The notes under the pieces: generated by a model | Told to the model about the DNA's origin: nothing | Database searches by the model: none | Seen by the model: the letters and a program-made list of their open reading frames with translations, nothing else | Program-made: the position numbers and the translations under genes | Shown: positions 52,668-63,793 of the stretch, in pieces | How the letters are laid out: each line of letters begins with the position of its first letter | Position numbering within the stretch: position 1 is the first letter of the stretch | Assembly (NCBI GenBank): GCA_934045075.1 | Contig: OW203723.1 | Coordinates: 7,909,913 to 7,973,912, forward strand | Reading direction: 5' to 3' | From: Yponomeuta sedellus | Taxonomy: Eukaryota > Arthropoda > Insecta > Lepidoptera > Yponomeutidae | DNA length: 64,000 nucleotides

Positions 52668-53846
52668 TCTTCGAGCAACAGACACAAAAATCGGATACTT
52701 CCTTACTATAATATTTTTTTCCGGGACATCACTTAAGTAAATTAAAAATTAATGTTATTCGGAATAAGTAATTGGTCTATGTTTACTTAAAGTTTGAGAC
52801 TACACATAACATAGAGTCCAAAATTTTCTGAAAGTTTGCTTTTTGGAGAACATTATGTAAATGACTTAAATCTGTTAAACGCAATCTTTTTTTAAGAAAC
52901 TGTAGGTACACGTTTTGCAGTAAATATCTGCTTTTTCGCTCGATCTCGACCACGTTTCTTGAGATTTCTAAAGTTCAAGTGTATATTTGAAAAAAATATT
53001 CCGGCAATTATTGTCTTTAAAATAATAAAACAGACATTTCATAACTTTTGAATTCTCTATATGTATTTTGGACGGAGATAGAGGATTAATAATTTTTAAA
53101 AACGAAAGGTCTTTATCTTACTAAAAGATCACGATACAAAAGTTTATTTCAAAATGTGCGTAATTATATTCTTTTTAATGCACTAACCCGTGCTAAGGAC
53201 AATTTTAAAAACTATTTAGAGGCTAAAAATTCCATGTAAGTAATACAGAGAATATTGTAAAGAGGTTCGAAATTTCACTGGTGCCGGTGAGTCGCTCATT
53301 AGCTCAGTAGTTGGAAAGAGCGCTGGCACGGATAGCCAGAGGTTGCGGTTTCGAATCCCGGCATGAGTGGAATTTTTATCCTCTAAATAGGTTTTACAAA
53401 TGTGCGTAATGTTATTATTTAAATAATAGCCGGATCACATTTTTCAGTAACACAAAGAGTACACTTTGTAATTTAAGTTGTTCCGTCTGTAGGTACATTT
53501 TGTTTTATGCTTTCCAGTTAGGTATATGTTGAAAAAGAATTCAAATATGCCTATATTTGTTTTTGTATTTTGTAACAGTGTTCATTGTGTTTTATTTTTC
53601 TTTTACCGTTTTAATTTTTTAAATAAATACCTAGATATAAAACTTTTCAAGGCGACTCTGTGATTTGTTATGTATAGTCTCAAACTTTAAAAGTTAAACA
53701 TAGACCAATTACTTATTCCGAATAACATTAAATTTTAATTTACTTATGTGATGTCCCGGAAAAAAATATTGTCGTAAGGAAGTCACCGATGTTTGTATCT
53801 GTTCCTCGAAGTTTAGGTAAATAAGCCCGCTCCATTCCTATCACTG
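52634..53846. mobile_element. hAT-like non-autonomous element in a coding exon
   Basis: The ends are complementary: CAGTGATAGGAATGGAGCGG at 52634 and the mirror CCGCTCCATTCCTATCACTG ending at 53846. Similarity continues for about 190 bases inward on each side (to about 52820 and from about 53655). Flanking 8-bp duplications are GTCATAAG (52626-52633) and GTTATAAG (53847-53854), one mismatch. A CAG...CTG terminus with an 8-bp target duplication is the hAT signature. No transposase is encoded. The left inverted repeat supplies the last 11 codons, stop and 3' flank of the upstream gene. A SINE lies inside. Confidence 0.85.
53153..53408 (+). mobile_element. SINE family 2 with inverted segment, nested
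   Basis: Flanked by a near-perfect direct repeat AAATGTGCGTAAT (53153-53165 and 53396-53408). From 53166 to about 53236 the family tail reads inverted (TGCACTAACCCGTGCTAAGG). From 53237 the element reads in the plus direction through the tRNA-like part (GAGCGCTGGCACGGATAGCC, TTCGAATCCCGGCATG) to CCTCTAAATAGG. It is a fold-back retroposed copy inserted in the hAT-like element. Confidence 0.75.
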
Positions 53847-54219
53847 GTTATAAGGTAACGCTAGACCACTAGTGACTGTCACTTGCGCAAGGGCCCCTTT
53901 GGCGCCCCTAGGCGGTCACCCCTTCGCGCTTTACCCTTCTACCGGCTGATTTTACACATACCTCGACACATAAACTTAGGTATCCCTGAGGAGGAGTAGT
54001 AGGCAGAGTGACCACTTCCCAATATCCTAACAAACTTTTAAATTAGCGGCTGAAAGCACGCAAGTCGTTTAATACTCTTTACAATGCATTCTTGATCTTC
54101 TACTTCTACTCTGGTTTTATTTTTATCTAACTGCGATAAGGACTTATATTTTTTGCGCGTATGTATACAAGTAGTAGTAATTAGGTTATTGCGTAACAAA
54201 ATATTTATTTGATTACAGA

Positions 54220-54690
54220 AAGGCAAATATTGAAAGAACATAAGATGCGCCAATGGTGCCACGGTTTGGAAGTGACAGCGATAAATTTAGAGAAATGGTG
54301 TCACTGGATTTGACGACGCCAGTGCGAACATAATGTATCTGAAACGAAACCAATGCTGCTACCGTACGGCTGTCGCGCCTAAAGGGGTTCTGGGTAAGAA
54401 CTGGGTAGACCTGAAGACGTGTATAGACAAAGATGCACTGCTATGGTCCAAATTGCGCCAGAAAGCTGTGCGAAAGTTGAACAAATACAACAGTATGCTG
54501 AAAGCTAAGGTATGTACTCGTAAGTTTATGAACCAATTGATACTGAAACGAATTTACTCCACAGGAAGTTCTACTCGTCAATGCCTTTTCAACGACTTTT
54601 CATACTTGAAAAGCAGAATCAAAATAATATTGCACAAAACTACGGCGACTAAGACTTTGAGAGTTAAGAAAATTCAATGGTATCGCTTAA
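54220..54690 (+). pseudogene. Possible orphaned downstream exons of the 45-kb gene
   Basis: After a good acceptor (TTTGATTACAG, ending 54219), readable charged segments appear in several frames: VPRFGSDSDKFREMVSLDL, then GVLGKNWVDLKTCIDKDALL (54333-54509, ending at a donor-like AAG/GTATGT), then after CTCCACAG, KFYSSMPFQRLFILEKQ to a stop near 54650. The frames do not join without shifts. This could be decayed former 3' exons beyond the hAT insertion, or an unrelated gene piece. Weak evidence. Confidence 0.35.
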
Positions 54691-54837
54691 TTTTTAGGGG
54701 TAATAGACTCTTGGCCACCAATTAAGAACAACGAAAAAGGCCACATTCGTTTGTTTTTAGTTGCAATTGCAAGTATTTATTGTTTATTAAGCCCACTGCC
54801 GGCCTATACCCAGCAGTGGGCTTCATTCATGGGCTGG

Positions 54838-54856
54838 ATAGATAGATAGATAGATT
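54838..54856. repeat. (GATA)n microsatellite
   Basis: Four to five GATA units near the end of a short repeat-like patch (CCCAGCAGTGGGCTTC). Confidence 0.8.
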
Positions 54857-55831
54857 GTTTATTGCTTTAGTATTTATTGGCCTAGTCCATTTCTTTAGGA
54901 ACTGAAAAAAAGACGGATCAAGATTGTTTACGTTTTTTAAGTGTCTAAACAAGTGGACTATACTTATAATTAAAAACCAAAGCAAAAAGTTTTAATCCCT
55001 TTTGAAATCTCGTTTCCCTAATTGTTTTGAGCAGTATAAGCTGATCCATGCTAAAGTTGACACTTTTTCTTTTTGGTACACATCTACAGCTAATCAACCA
55101 TGTTTCAGGTTGAGCCTTCACAAGGATTTGTGACTTTGTAGTTTTTACTATTATATACAGAAGAAGTTCAAGCAAAAAAACCCAAAAAGTTCAGTATGAA
55201 AAGATAAATATATTTTAGAAACTTTCTCAAAAACTGAATTACAACACGCGTAAGTTATGTTTTTTGAAAGTTTCACAGTGCCGTTCTGTGAAGACATAAT
55301 TGAGTCATAAAATAGTTAAAAATTATACTTATTTTTATAACAGTCTGTGTTGTAAAAGTCGGAAAACTTACTAGCGGAGAAAACTTAAGTACTTTATTTT
55401 GTCATTATTAGATACAGTTTACTTTATGCAGTAGTTATTTGGGATGGTTGCATTATTGTTTATTTCATTATACTGAAATAAAGTAAAGTCCTTACCTAAT
55501 ACTTTGTTTAGCTGCAATGATGAACTATAGGTAAGCTTTCTTTAAAAATAGTAGGCTTAGTAAGTAAATAACTTCCACATAACAAAATCACTCGTAGTCC
55601 CCTGGATATCCAGTGCTATGGAACAGACAAGGAAATACACTCACGGCAGCCCCTGTTCGCTTAGCATGCCGCGCTCGAGAAATGCCCTTCTCTAAGCATG
55701 CCAATTTCTCTGTAGAGTCCGAAATGTCTCGACGCTAACATGGCGACCGAGATGGAGTCCACCGAGCATTGTCTATAACTGGGTAACATGGCGGCATTGT
55801 CGAGACGATTTCGGCCGAGTTAGCCACTAAT

Positions 55832-55980
55832 ACATAGTTATCTAATAAATCGCGATTATTTATTAGGTAAAACGTAATTACCTTATTTCCCGACGTTTCG
55901 GCAGCGTTACAGTTGCCGTGGTCTCGGGTAGACTCAAATATATACCTATGTATGAGTATCGCGAATCATTAAGAAATACT
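55832..55980 (-). mobile_element. Penelope-type terminus, second family
   Basis: A 149-bp insertion flanked by perfect 12-bp direct repeats TTAGCCACTAAT (55820-55831 and 55981-55992). The minus strand reads GACCACGGCAACTGTAACGC, TGCCGAAACGTCGGGAAATA. This is the same layout (GGCA stem, loop, TGCC, GAAACGT) as the terminus at 1245 but a different sequence. It is a severely 5'-truncated copy. Confidence 0.7.
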
Positions 55981-56357
55981 TTAGCCACTAATGTTGACAT
56001 GAGAGACCGAAACATGTCTGGTATCTATGGAGCTGAAGACAAGGCCTCAAGAGCATAGATTTGACAGGAAAAATACAATTTTTGTTTATCTTTTTTGTGT
56101 GCTTGCTGTACTGTCCTTTCTTTTTGATTTAATTTTCTTAATTATCCCATACGCAGTGCACAGAACTATTTATCACCAACAATTTTTACAGTGTTCGCAA
56201 ATAAAAATGCAGCACTTTTATTTGATATGGCAATAATCACTTTTAGGTAGACAAGACCGCAGCAAGAAGCGATCTCGAGTCCCGGCTGCCATGGTCGTAC
56301 GACACGGCAAGTGCTCCTAAGTCTCTCACTCGACGGGAGACAGAGTCAAAACGTGCA

Positions 56358-56440
56358 TGCTAAGCATACTGGTGGAACTCGAACCCACGAACACCGGCAT
56401 GGTCATCAGACGTGATACCGCTAGACCAACTAGACAGTGA
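56358..56440 (-). mobile_element. tRNA-like SINE head
   Basis: The minus strand reads GTCTAGTTGGTCTAGCGGTA (A-box region) and CGTGGGTTCGAGTTCCACCA (B box and T arm). There is a long middle region and no clean acceptor stem, so it is a SINE remnant and not a tRNA gene. Confidence 0.55.
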
Positions 56441-56718
56441 AGTCATTGTATACTACAACATAAACCAAAGACAGAAAGTACTTAAGTAGTTTTTAATGTA
56501 GTCATTTTCTAGGCTCTCGAAAACACTAATGTTACTTTGTTTTATAAATGCTAATAAGTAAAAAAACGTAAAATATACATTAAGATGTAAAATATTAATC
56601 AATGGTTAGCGCTTAGAACATACTGCGTATTAATTTTTTTCTTTTCCGACAGGCCGTAAACAGGCAATAAAATCAACTTGTTTTGTCTTGGGGAACCAAA
56701 ACAAAAAGATCTCTAGTT

Positions 56719-59700
56719 TCACTTAAAGTGTACCGCCACTTGACTGTAATCGTACTTCCTAATGGCGAAGTCACGGCACGCCGCGAATATCCATCTCTCG
56801 TTGAAGGACAAGTCTCTGATGCCATCGCAGTCGGATCCAGTTAGGTGGACCCTTACAGCCGCATAAGCTGGCTGCAGGGAAAACACAGTGCAGGTGCCAT
56901 CTTGCCGCCCGGCGACAAAAGTCTCATACGTCAAAACAGCTAAACTCAGCACAGGATTGGCAGACTCGTGCCATTCGCTGATCTTCGAGCCGTCTTGGAG
57001 ATTCAACTGGACGATCTGGAATGGAGATTGTTTAATGTTGAATAAGTACTGGACTTCGTAAAGTAATACGAAATAAATCATTCGGGGTGTCACTTTCTTG
57101 TTAGAAGATTTGTTACTCGTTTGTCCCTTGTATGTCCCCACTGCTGGGGCACGGATCTCTTCCTGCGTCACAGGAAGGTTAGGCTATACTCCACCACGGG
57201 GGCCAAGTCCGGGTTGGTGGAGGATTGTAAGACAGTGGCGGGCCTTACTGTCAGAAGTTATCAAGCCGCCCATAAGGCCTCTGACATGGCTTTACGACTG
57301 CCATTATATGACTGCCGGCACGAACGGCTTAAAGAAGCACGGAAGCGCTCGGAAAAATGCCACTAACGGTAGTCACGGGACGGTCACCCATCCTGCACCT
57401 TGCCGCGCCTGTCGTTGCTTAACTCAAGTGATTGATTCCAATTACTCGGTTTGCCTAGGCCACGAGCGCTTCCACGCCCACCGAGGGCGGTATAGGCCAT
57501 ACGGGGGCCAAGAGCGGATTGGTGGAGGCTTGCAAGGCTACTGTCAGATTAGGAAAAGTTAAAAAAAGACGTAAATAAGATAATAATACAAATATATAAA
57601 ATAATTTTTAACACCATACAAAATTTTTAGCCTCTAAATAGGTTTTTAAACCATACAAAATTTTATTCAATTCGCTCCAGCCGTTTAGACGTGAGAAGTA
57701 ATAAACATACACGCTCACAAACTACACGCTCGCCTTTATAACATTATATAGTGTGATTATTATGCTATACAACCCAGAAAATAATTGTCACCTATTTTTA
57801 TTTACTTTATTATCAGTATCGATATTGGCTAACTAAATGGCAGCTACATGTATTCTTCTAGCCTGGACATACGCACATAATATGTTATATTATAATAATG
57901 CATATTAATATAATATTATACGCACATAATATTCTATTATAATAATGCAGCCTATATACATCCCACTGTTCACAGTTACAGTTATAAGTTCACAAATGCA
58001 CTTAACTTAGAAAGCTATTAGTACATGCTGATTTTGAACCCACGACCACTTCCCGAATGGGAAGCCAAGGTTCTACCGCTCCGCTAGTTTCCCGCAGTCT
58101 TCCCATAGTATGGGGAATAGTCTGAATAGGAGACTGACAAGTATGTCCCTCTGTAAAACAAATTACCTTTCCATCGGCACTTCCAACAATGACCTTGTCT
58201 TTCATGACAATGCAGGCATTGCACGCAGACTCAAGCTGATGTGTGAAAAGGACAGCCCGCTTGGCCACGTGTGCAAATACCACCAGACCACTCTCACAGC
58301 CAGCTACCAGCACCTTGTTGCCAGTTAACACCTGAAAGAACCTCGGTTTGTTACTAAGTTGGATCGTGTCAGGCCAAACATTAAACAAATCAACTTCACT
58401 CAAGAGAATTATCAACATGCATATTCAAATAAAGGACAACTAAAAAATTTTTGGGAATTAAGAAAGAAAAGAAAAGAAAGAAAACATTTATTTAAATTGC
58501 CACAAATGCACACACATAAAAAATAACACAGTAATGGGAAAGATGAACGTCAATTAGGAAGTAAAAAAACAGTAAAATCTTCTTACAAATTATTAAGTTA
58601 CAAATTAATAAATTAGAGGACGAACCTAACGGTATAGAGAGAAAGTTATGAAAACAAGAGAAAAAAGATGTGAGGAGCTGTTTGAATCAACAACAACGAT
58701 TTATCGAAAAATCCAAAGTTAAGCTCAGGCTATCACAAGGTCTTAATAAGATGGCGATGCCACTACTACTCATAAGTTTACCTATTCTTCATAAGTTATG
58801 GTAGCAAGACCACCCGCTAATTGTCAAGGAAAAAAAATATCATAAGAAAACCTTAGTGCTTAGGGTGTTAACATACCTCAAAGCTTGCTAACGTAGCAAA
58901 CTTTGCGGAAGGAGGCCTCTTTGTACACAAAGGCCGAACTAATATGGCTACAAACTAAATTTCAGTTCTAAATAACTATCCATCCCCCCATCCTTCACCG
59001 TTAGTGACTAGTATTGCTACTGTAATTTCACAAATGCTTGTAACTTAAAGACTATGGATTTCGTTTGATTATTCGTAGAAGAATAAATAATTTATTATTT
59101 AGACACAAAAACATGCATACAAAAAGACAACGAAATGAGATGATAATTTTTAAACTTCGTTACACGAAGGTTAAACTTTCTGCGAATTTGTACCTTTTGA
59201 GAATGGGACTTTTGTGACATGGTCATTATTACAGTCGGACCTTACACGTTTTAAGTATGTTACATTTTAAGTATGCTGGACATTTCGCGAATTGGACATT
59301 TTGCGCATGAAGGAACGGTCTCAAAGTCGCCCAAAGAGCAACGGGAAGGTCGGTGCTCAGAATATACCTGCCATGCTATATTACCAATATGGGAAAACGG
59401 GTAGCGCAACTAAAATAGCAGTGGTCAGGTCACGTATGCCGTTGGAGCCGAGTCCTGATATGGAGACCGCGCATAAGAGCACGAAATGTTGGCAGACCAC
59501 CAGCACAATGTTGATGATCTGATGACATTAGGGCTACTACAGGGCCGAACTGAACTACAGACCTATCACCATGAAAGACTCATGAAAAGGCATACATCAA
59601 CAGTTTACAAATAAATGCTAAAGAAGAAGGGAAGAAGAAATGCTAAAATTCACAAATGTATGTAATTAGATAACTCTTTGGTACAGTCGACTGCACTAAC

Positions 59701-62700
59701 ATGTAAACACATCAGAAACTTGTCACATTAATTTTGACATTGACAAGGTGCATACATGTTTGTGCTTGTGACGGTACATTCGGGGATTTGGAACACACAG
59801 TAGTATCTTTATTGTGAGGTCCTTATTTTTGTGTTCTGAGGTGAGGTCATTGTAAAGATCTGCATAAATAATGAGTTAAAAATTTAATAGATAATTTAAC
59901 AAGTAGTATATCACCTCACCTCCCTTTCGTTTTCCACTAAAACTACATCAGTAGTTTCTCCAAGGGCGCAGCAGTTGATAGGACCATGACCTTCAAACAC
60001 ATTGCCAAGGCAGCTAGACTCGCCCACATCCCATAGCTTGGCCGTTCCATCTCTGCAATTTGAGAACAATGGAAAATTTGCTAGTCTTCATTTATTCATC
60101 AATCTAATAAATAAATAAATAAATAAATAAATAAATGCCTTGAGGTATTGTGTTTGCTATGGAATTGTTCTGCATCATATCAACTGATTTTTATGTTTTT
60201 TGTGTGTTTGTATTTGTTTGGTCTGAGAATAGCTCGTAGGCCAATTAATATGGCAAAACAACATTGCCGAGGCTAGTATAATGTAATTAAAACTGTTTTT
60301 ATACGGATTTATGCTCGTTTATTACATTTTTACAATTTTCCAACGTTTCGGCACTTTTTCAGGTGCAGTGGTCCCGGATGACTGGGGTGACAGGTGTCTT
60401 TTAGAAATCATTAACGGTTAGTTTACTACCCTCGGCAAAAAATTACAAATTTTTTGAGATTACGTTCGAAAATAGACAAACCGATTATTTTTTATATAAA
60501 GTCAACAATATTGATTATTAGTAATTGAAGTTAAAATTAAATTTATAAACTAATTACTTTATATGAACTTAAAGATACCGATTATTAATTGAAATTAAAT
60601 TGATTTTTTATTATTTATTCTACAGTCACACTTCTAGCTAAATTTAATTTGTGAATTAAATTTCAATGAAGTTTTAGGAAAAAACAATATGGGTGCAATG
60701 CATGTGTTTTCCTTTCACAATCAAGTATCCCATATTTATTTACAGTTTTAATATTCCCCTAAAACATTCCACTGAGGAGATCCCGTATCTAACTTTCAAT
60801 TCCATTACCAGATTTTGGACACCAAATTTCAGCAAAATACCAATCATGCTCAACCAACTAAAGCGAAAATCAAATCTGCTTTTACCTATTGAGATAAAAG
60901 ATAAAAAATAAAAAAGGATATCCACCTTTTAATTAGATTTTCACCAAGGATGCTTGTTTTGACATTCATCTTTAGGCCCCTTTGGGCTTTGTGTTACAAC
61001 ACACAGTAATCAGCATAGGTCGGAGTAGGTATATTGATTTTAGATACTTGCATCATGATATCATAACATGGACATGCATTTCTTCCGGAATGTACCGGAG
61101 TTTCCAAAAATTTGGTAAATCGGACTCGCATGCGCTGTGATGATTGCTATAAAGTGATTTTTTTAACTGTTTCCAAGTTCTAAAACCTTCTTAAATAGTG
61201 AAAATAATTAAAACTTACCCGTACAAAAACAACTTCAAATGGGCCCAATCCAAGAGTAATCAATCGATGTCCGTAGTTATAAGCCAAATTCTTCGTTTTA
61301 AGTAGATTTCAGAAGACAGTAAACAAGCCAGGGTCAAGTCAAGATATTCACAACACATAAAATAAGCGCACTCCACGAACCGAAATAAGTGAGTGAGCCA
61401 CTTGGTCTGGATGTCGGTGCGAGCGCATTGTTTTTGAACAAACAGTCAATGAGTCATCCTGGATACTTGATTCTAATTGGTCAGATGCATTGAGCATAGA
61501 GATAAGAGGATAAAAGACCCTGTTTGCCGGATGTCGTGTGTTGAAATGAATATTATTATTATATCATTTTATACATGCTTAGGCTTTTACTCCCAACACT
61601 TTTACTACAACAAGGTTTTTACACACCAGTCATTTTTTACTATTAAATTCTGGTCATCTACGTCACTAGCAGCATAGCGTTGAGAGTATTGATACATTTT
61701 TAACTAGTTTCATGTAATAATTTCGATGTTTCGGTATTTTTATCATAATAATCCGGAAACTCGGAGGCGTATCCATATTAACATATACGTTTGATGTCAG
61801 TGACCTTAATTCAATATACCTACTCCGACCACTGGTAATCAGTAATTTGCTGCATAGAATTGTGCTTTAGGCATTTTGCTTGGTAGAAGTTTTATTCTTT
61901 GGGCGATCTACAGTTTAGACAATTACCTGCCTCAACAAATATTTTAATCATTTTGGTTAATAGCAGGACTCTGTAGTTGTAGTTTGCAGACACACATGTA
62001 GACACCATGATTAAGATTTTTCTTTTATCAACTTACCTACTTACAGTAATCACATTCCTCCCCTTTTCGACTATTGCAACGTCTGCCAATGCCATTTTAT
62101 GCCCTTTTATCACAGCAGGATTGATTCCATCCTCCGCAGACCAGAGTCTGATGGTGCAATCAGCTCCAATAGAAATTACTACTATGCCTGAGGGGAAGAA
62201 CTTGCACTTGTAAGCTGGACCACCATGCCCTTTTAGGTCTAACAGGATTTCACCTGGAAATTACAAAATACATGTTATATCGCAATTAACATGAACTTTA
62301 GCTATTAATAATTATAAACGTAGTGTAAGACGATTGTGACATACTTACTGTTTCGACTATCCCACACTAGAAGCCTATCACCCTCGCAGGAAGATATGGT
62401 CATGGAATTATTGGCGGCCGATACTGACAACACGGCTTTGTTGTGAATGTTGTGCACCTTTGTTGGAGCCACAAAGGCTACTTTCAAGCCAGTAATATGC
62501 TTCAAGACCAAACTCATGTTTGAGTGTGAAATGTATTGATAGGTGGCGGGGACGTTAATTTTAACTTTGCCATCTGCTCCGCTAGCAGACGTGGTCACCT
62601 CTTCATGTAAACTATTTTCAGTTAAGTATTTAGAAGAGATCCAAACTTTGGAGTTGGGTAATCTGAAAGAGCGAGTTCAGAGTCATAAAACCGTACTGAA

Positions 62701-62857
62701 CGACCAAACGTTCAATTCCATTTCTTGGTGCAGCCAATAAGTATAACGGATGGTTTAAGTTAGTCTGAAATGGTTACATAGGTTGATTTGACTATAAACA
62801 CCTTAGAACTTCATTCCAGTCACACTGGATTGTAATAACAGGGATCTTCTCTGCCAT
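56719..62857 (-). CDS. PAAF1: Proteasomal ATPase-associated factor 1 (WD40)
   Basis: Six exons (62802-62857, 62349-62662, 62037-62253, 59920-60052, 58167-58331, 56719-57015) with matching phase give 1182 bp and 393 aa, against 392 in human PAAF1. PAAF1 binds ATPases of the 19S proteasome base and regulates 26S assembly and activity. The start is MAEKIPVITIQCDWNEVL. The WD40 propeller is clear: DRLLVWDSRN, LKGHGGPAYKCKFFPSGIVV, DCTIRLWSAEDG, IKGHKMALADVAIVEKGRNV then SRDGTAKLWD, GCESGLVVFA, and near the C-terminus LTGSDCDGIRDLSFNERWIF then ACRDFAIRKYD. These match human PAAF1 repeat by repeat (FFPSGLVVL, IWSAEDA, SRDGTARLWD, LTGADCD, CCRDG). It is divergent from SNX17. Long introns carry SINE, LINE and Penelope pieces. 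No damage is seen. Confidence 0.94.
57121..57548 (-). mobile_element. 5S-derived SINE in PAAF1 intron, with partial second unit
   Basis: Inverted near full-length copy from CCCCACTGCTGGGGCACGG through CGGTCACCCATCCTGCACC, GTTGCTTAACTCAAGTGATT and CCTAGGCCACGAGCGCTTCC (ends about 57473). A partial second unit follows directly (GGCGGTATAGGCCATAC, GGGGGCCAAGAGCGGATTGG, to 57548). The 5S-like control region is best preserved here. Confidence 0.75.
58025..58110 (-). mobile_element. tRNA-like SINE head in PAAF1 intron
   Basis: The minus strand reads AACTAGCGGAGCGGTAGAAC and GGTCGTGGGTTCAAAATCAG. The B box is altered (GGTTCAAAATC), so this is a SINE remnant. Confidence 0.5.
59280..59625 (+). pseudogene. 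LINE 3'-end fragment in PAAF1 intron
   Basis: Frames with stops still read VAQLK-QWSGHVCR, then a GRPPAQC-like motif about 30 codons later. This is the characteristic C-terminal region of RTE/CR1-type LINE proteins (KWQWAGHV ... NVGRPP). Heavily decayed; the apparent 76-codon open frame here is incidental. Confidence 0.55.
60104..60137. repeat. (AAAT)n microsatellite
   Basis: About eight AATA units in a row, within a PAAF1 intron. Confidence 0.9.
60285..60639 (-). mobile_element. Penelope-like element, 3' UTR copy
   Basis: Inverted copy of the tail at 970-1335, nearly identical and truncated exactly around the ORF stop codon (complement GCTAGAAGTGTGACTG). It keeps the hairpin and GAAACGTTGG motif. 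The low divergence suggests recent activity of this family. Confidence 0.9.
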
Positions 62858-63389
62858 TGTATGTAGATATTACGAGGTGGTGAACAGTGGAAACGGTGTG
62901 GACGTCTTGACTCTTTCTTCTCCAATGTAATGATTGATTGAAGGTGTATTATCCCGTAGAAATGTACAAAATAAGAAGAAAACACTTTATTTTATCTATC
63001 AACATAACATGTCTCAGCAAAAATTCAAAATTCACTAATTGAATGAAATTTTTTAGAAGTTGGTACTAGTGCCGATTGAATGAACGACAGGCAGTGTGAA
63101 CGACACACACAACCACAGCCTAGAAAAGTTTCGTTCAAAGGGTTGGTTCGACAAATCGAATAAGTCGAGTTGACTTGATTCGATGAAAAGTATGAACGAA
63201 ACGAATAACTTGAATGACAGTTACGAAAATTAAACATTCGTAAATTTATGGCAACACGAACTTAAAACGTCAGTCGTGTTTTGAAACGAGCAGTGGGCGA
63301 ATTTCTAATTTACTTTCTATCTTAAAATAACACGGCTTTGCGCTTGCAGTTTTCGAGAGTAATGACTAATTTTTTTTAGAAATGCGAAA
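62858..63389. promoter_or_regulatory. Divergent PAAF1 / SNX17 upstream region
   Basis: There are 532 bases between the start codons. Repeated motifs related to GAACGAA and TTGAATGA occur near 63060-63240. No clear TATA box. A shared promoter is inferred from spacing. Confidence 0.45.
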
Positions 63390-63793
63390 ATGCATTTCTC
63401 TATACCGGATCTCCAGCAGTTTCACGACGACAATGGTCTATCTTATACGGTAGGTACCTCTAAAGTTCAATATGTAATCGCTATGATAATGTTTTTGTCT
63501 ATCGCGCAAGCAATTCATTAATTCCTTTTATTGTATCTTAAAACTTATCACGCATGCACCGTTAAAATAATGTCATTCTATAGTTTTTCTATGCCTTTTC
63601 TAGGGATACAACATCTACATAGATGGTTTTTTCCACTGCACGACACGCTATAAGCAATTGCTAAGTCTCCATGAACAGCTGCAGTCACAGAACCAATATG
63701 TCAGGCTTCCACAGTTCCCTCCCAAGAAGTTGTTCCTCACAGGCTCCCAGCTCGAAGAAAGAAGAGTATCACTGGAAAAGTATATCCAACAAG
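63390..63793 (+). CDS. SNX17: Sorting nexin-17, N-terminal exons (partial)
   Basis: Two exons are visible (63390-63449 and 63604-63793, phase 1 at the end); the rest lies beyond the right edge. The 83 residues start MHFSIPDLQQFHDDNG, like the MHFSIP start of vertebrate SNX17. They cover the first part of the PX domain: YNIYIDGFFHCTTRYKQL, LLSLHEQL, LPQFPPKKLFL and EERRVSLEKYIQQ. The PX domain binds PI3P on early endosomes, and SNX17 recycles NPxY-bearing receptors such as LRP1 and integrins through Retriever. The FERM-like part would follow outside this window. The donor CAAG/GTAAAA at 63793 is acceptable. No alternative start is needed. Confidence 0.92.

Noticed and set aside
57098..57562. 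154-codon plus-strand open frame
   Set aside because: It is produced by the 5S-derived repeat inside a PAAF1 intron, and its translation is shared with repeats at 40.8 and 18.9 kb.
59292..59522. 76-codon plus-strand open frame as a gene
   Set aside because: Another frame of the same segment shows LINE C-terminal motifs, so the open frame is incidental.
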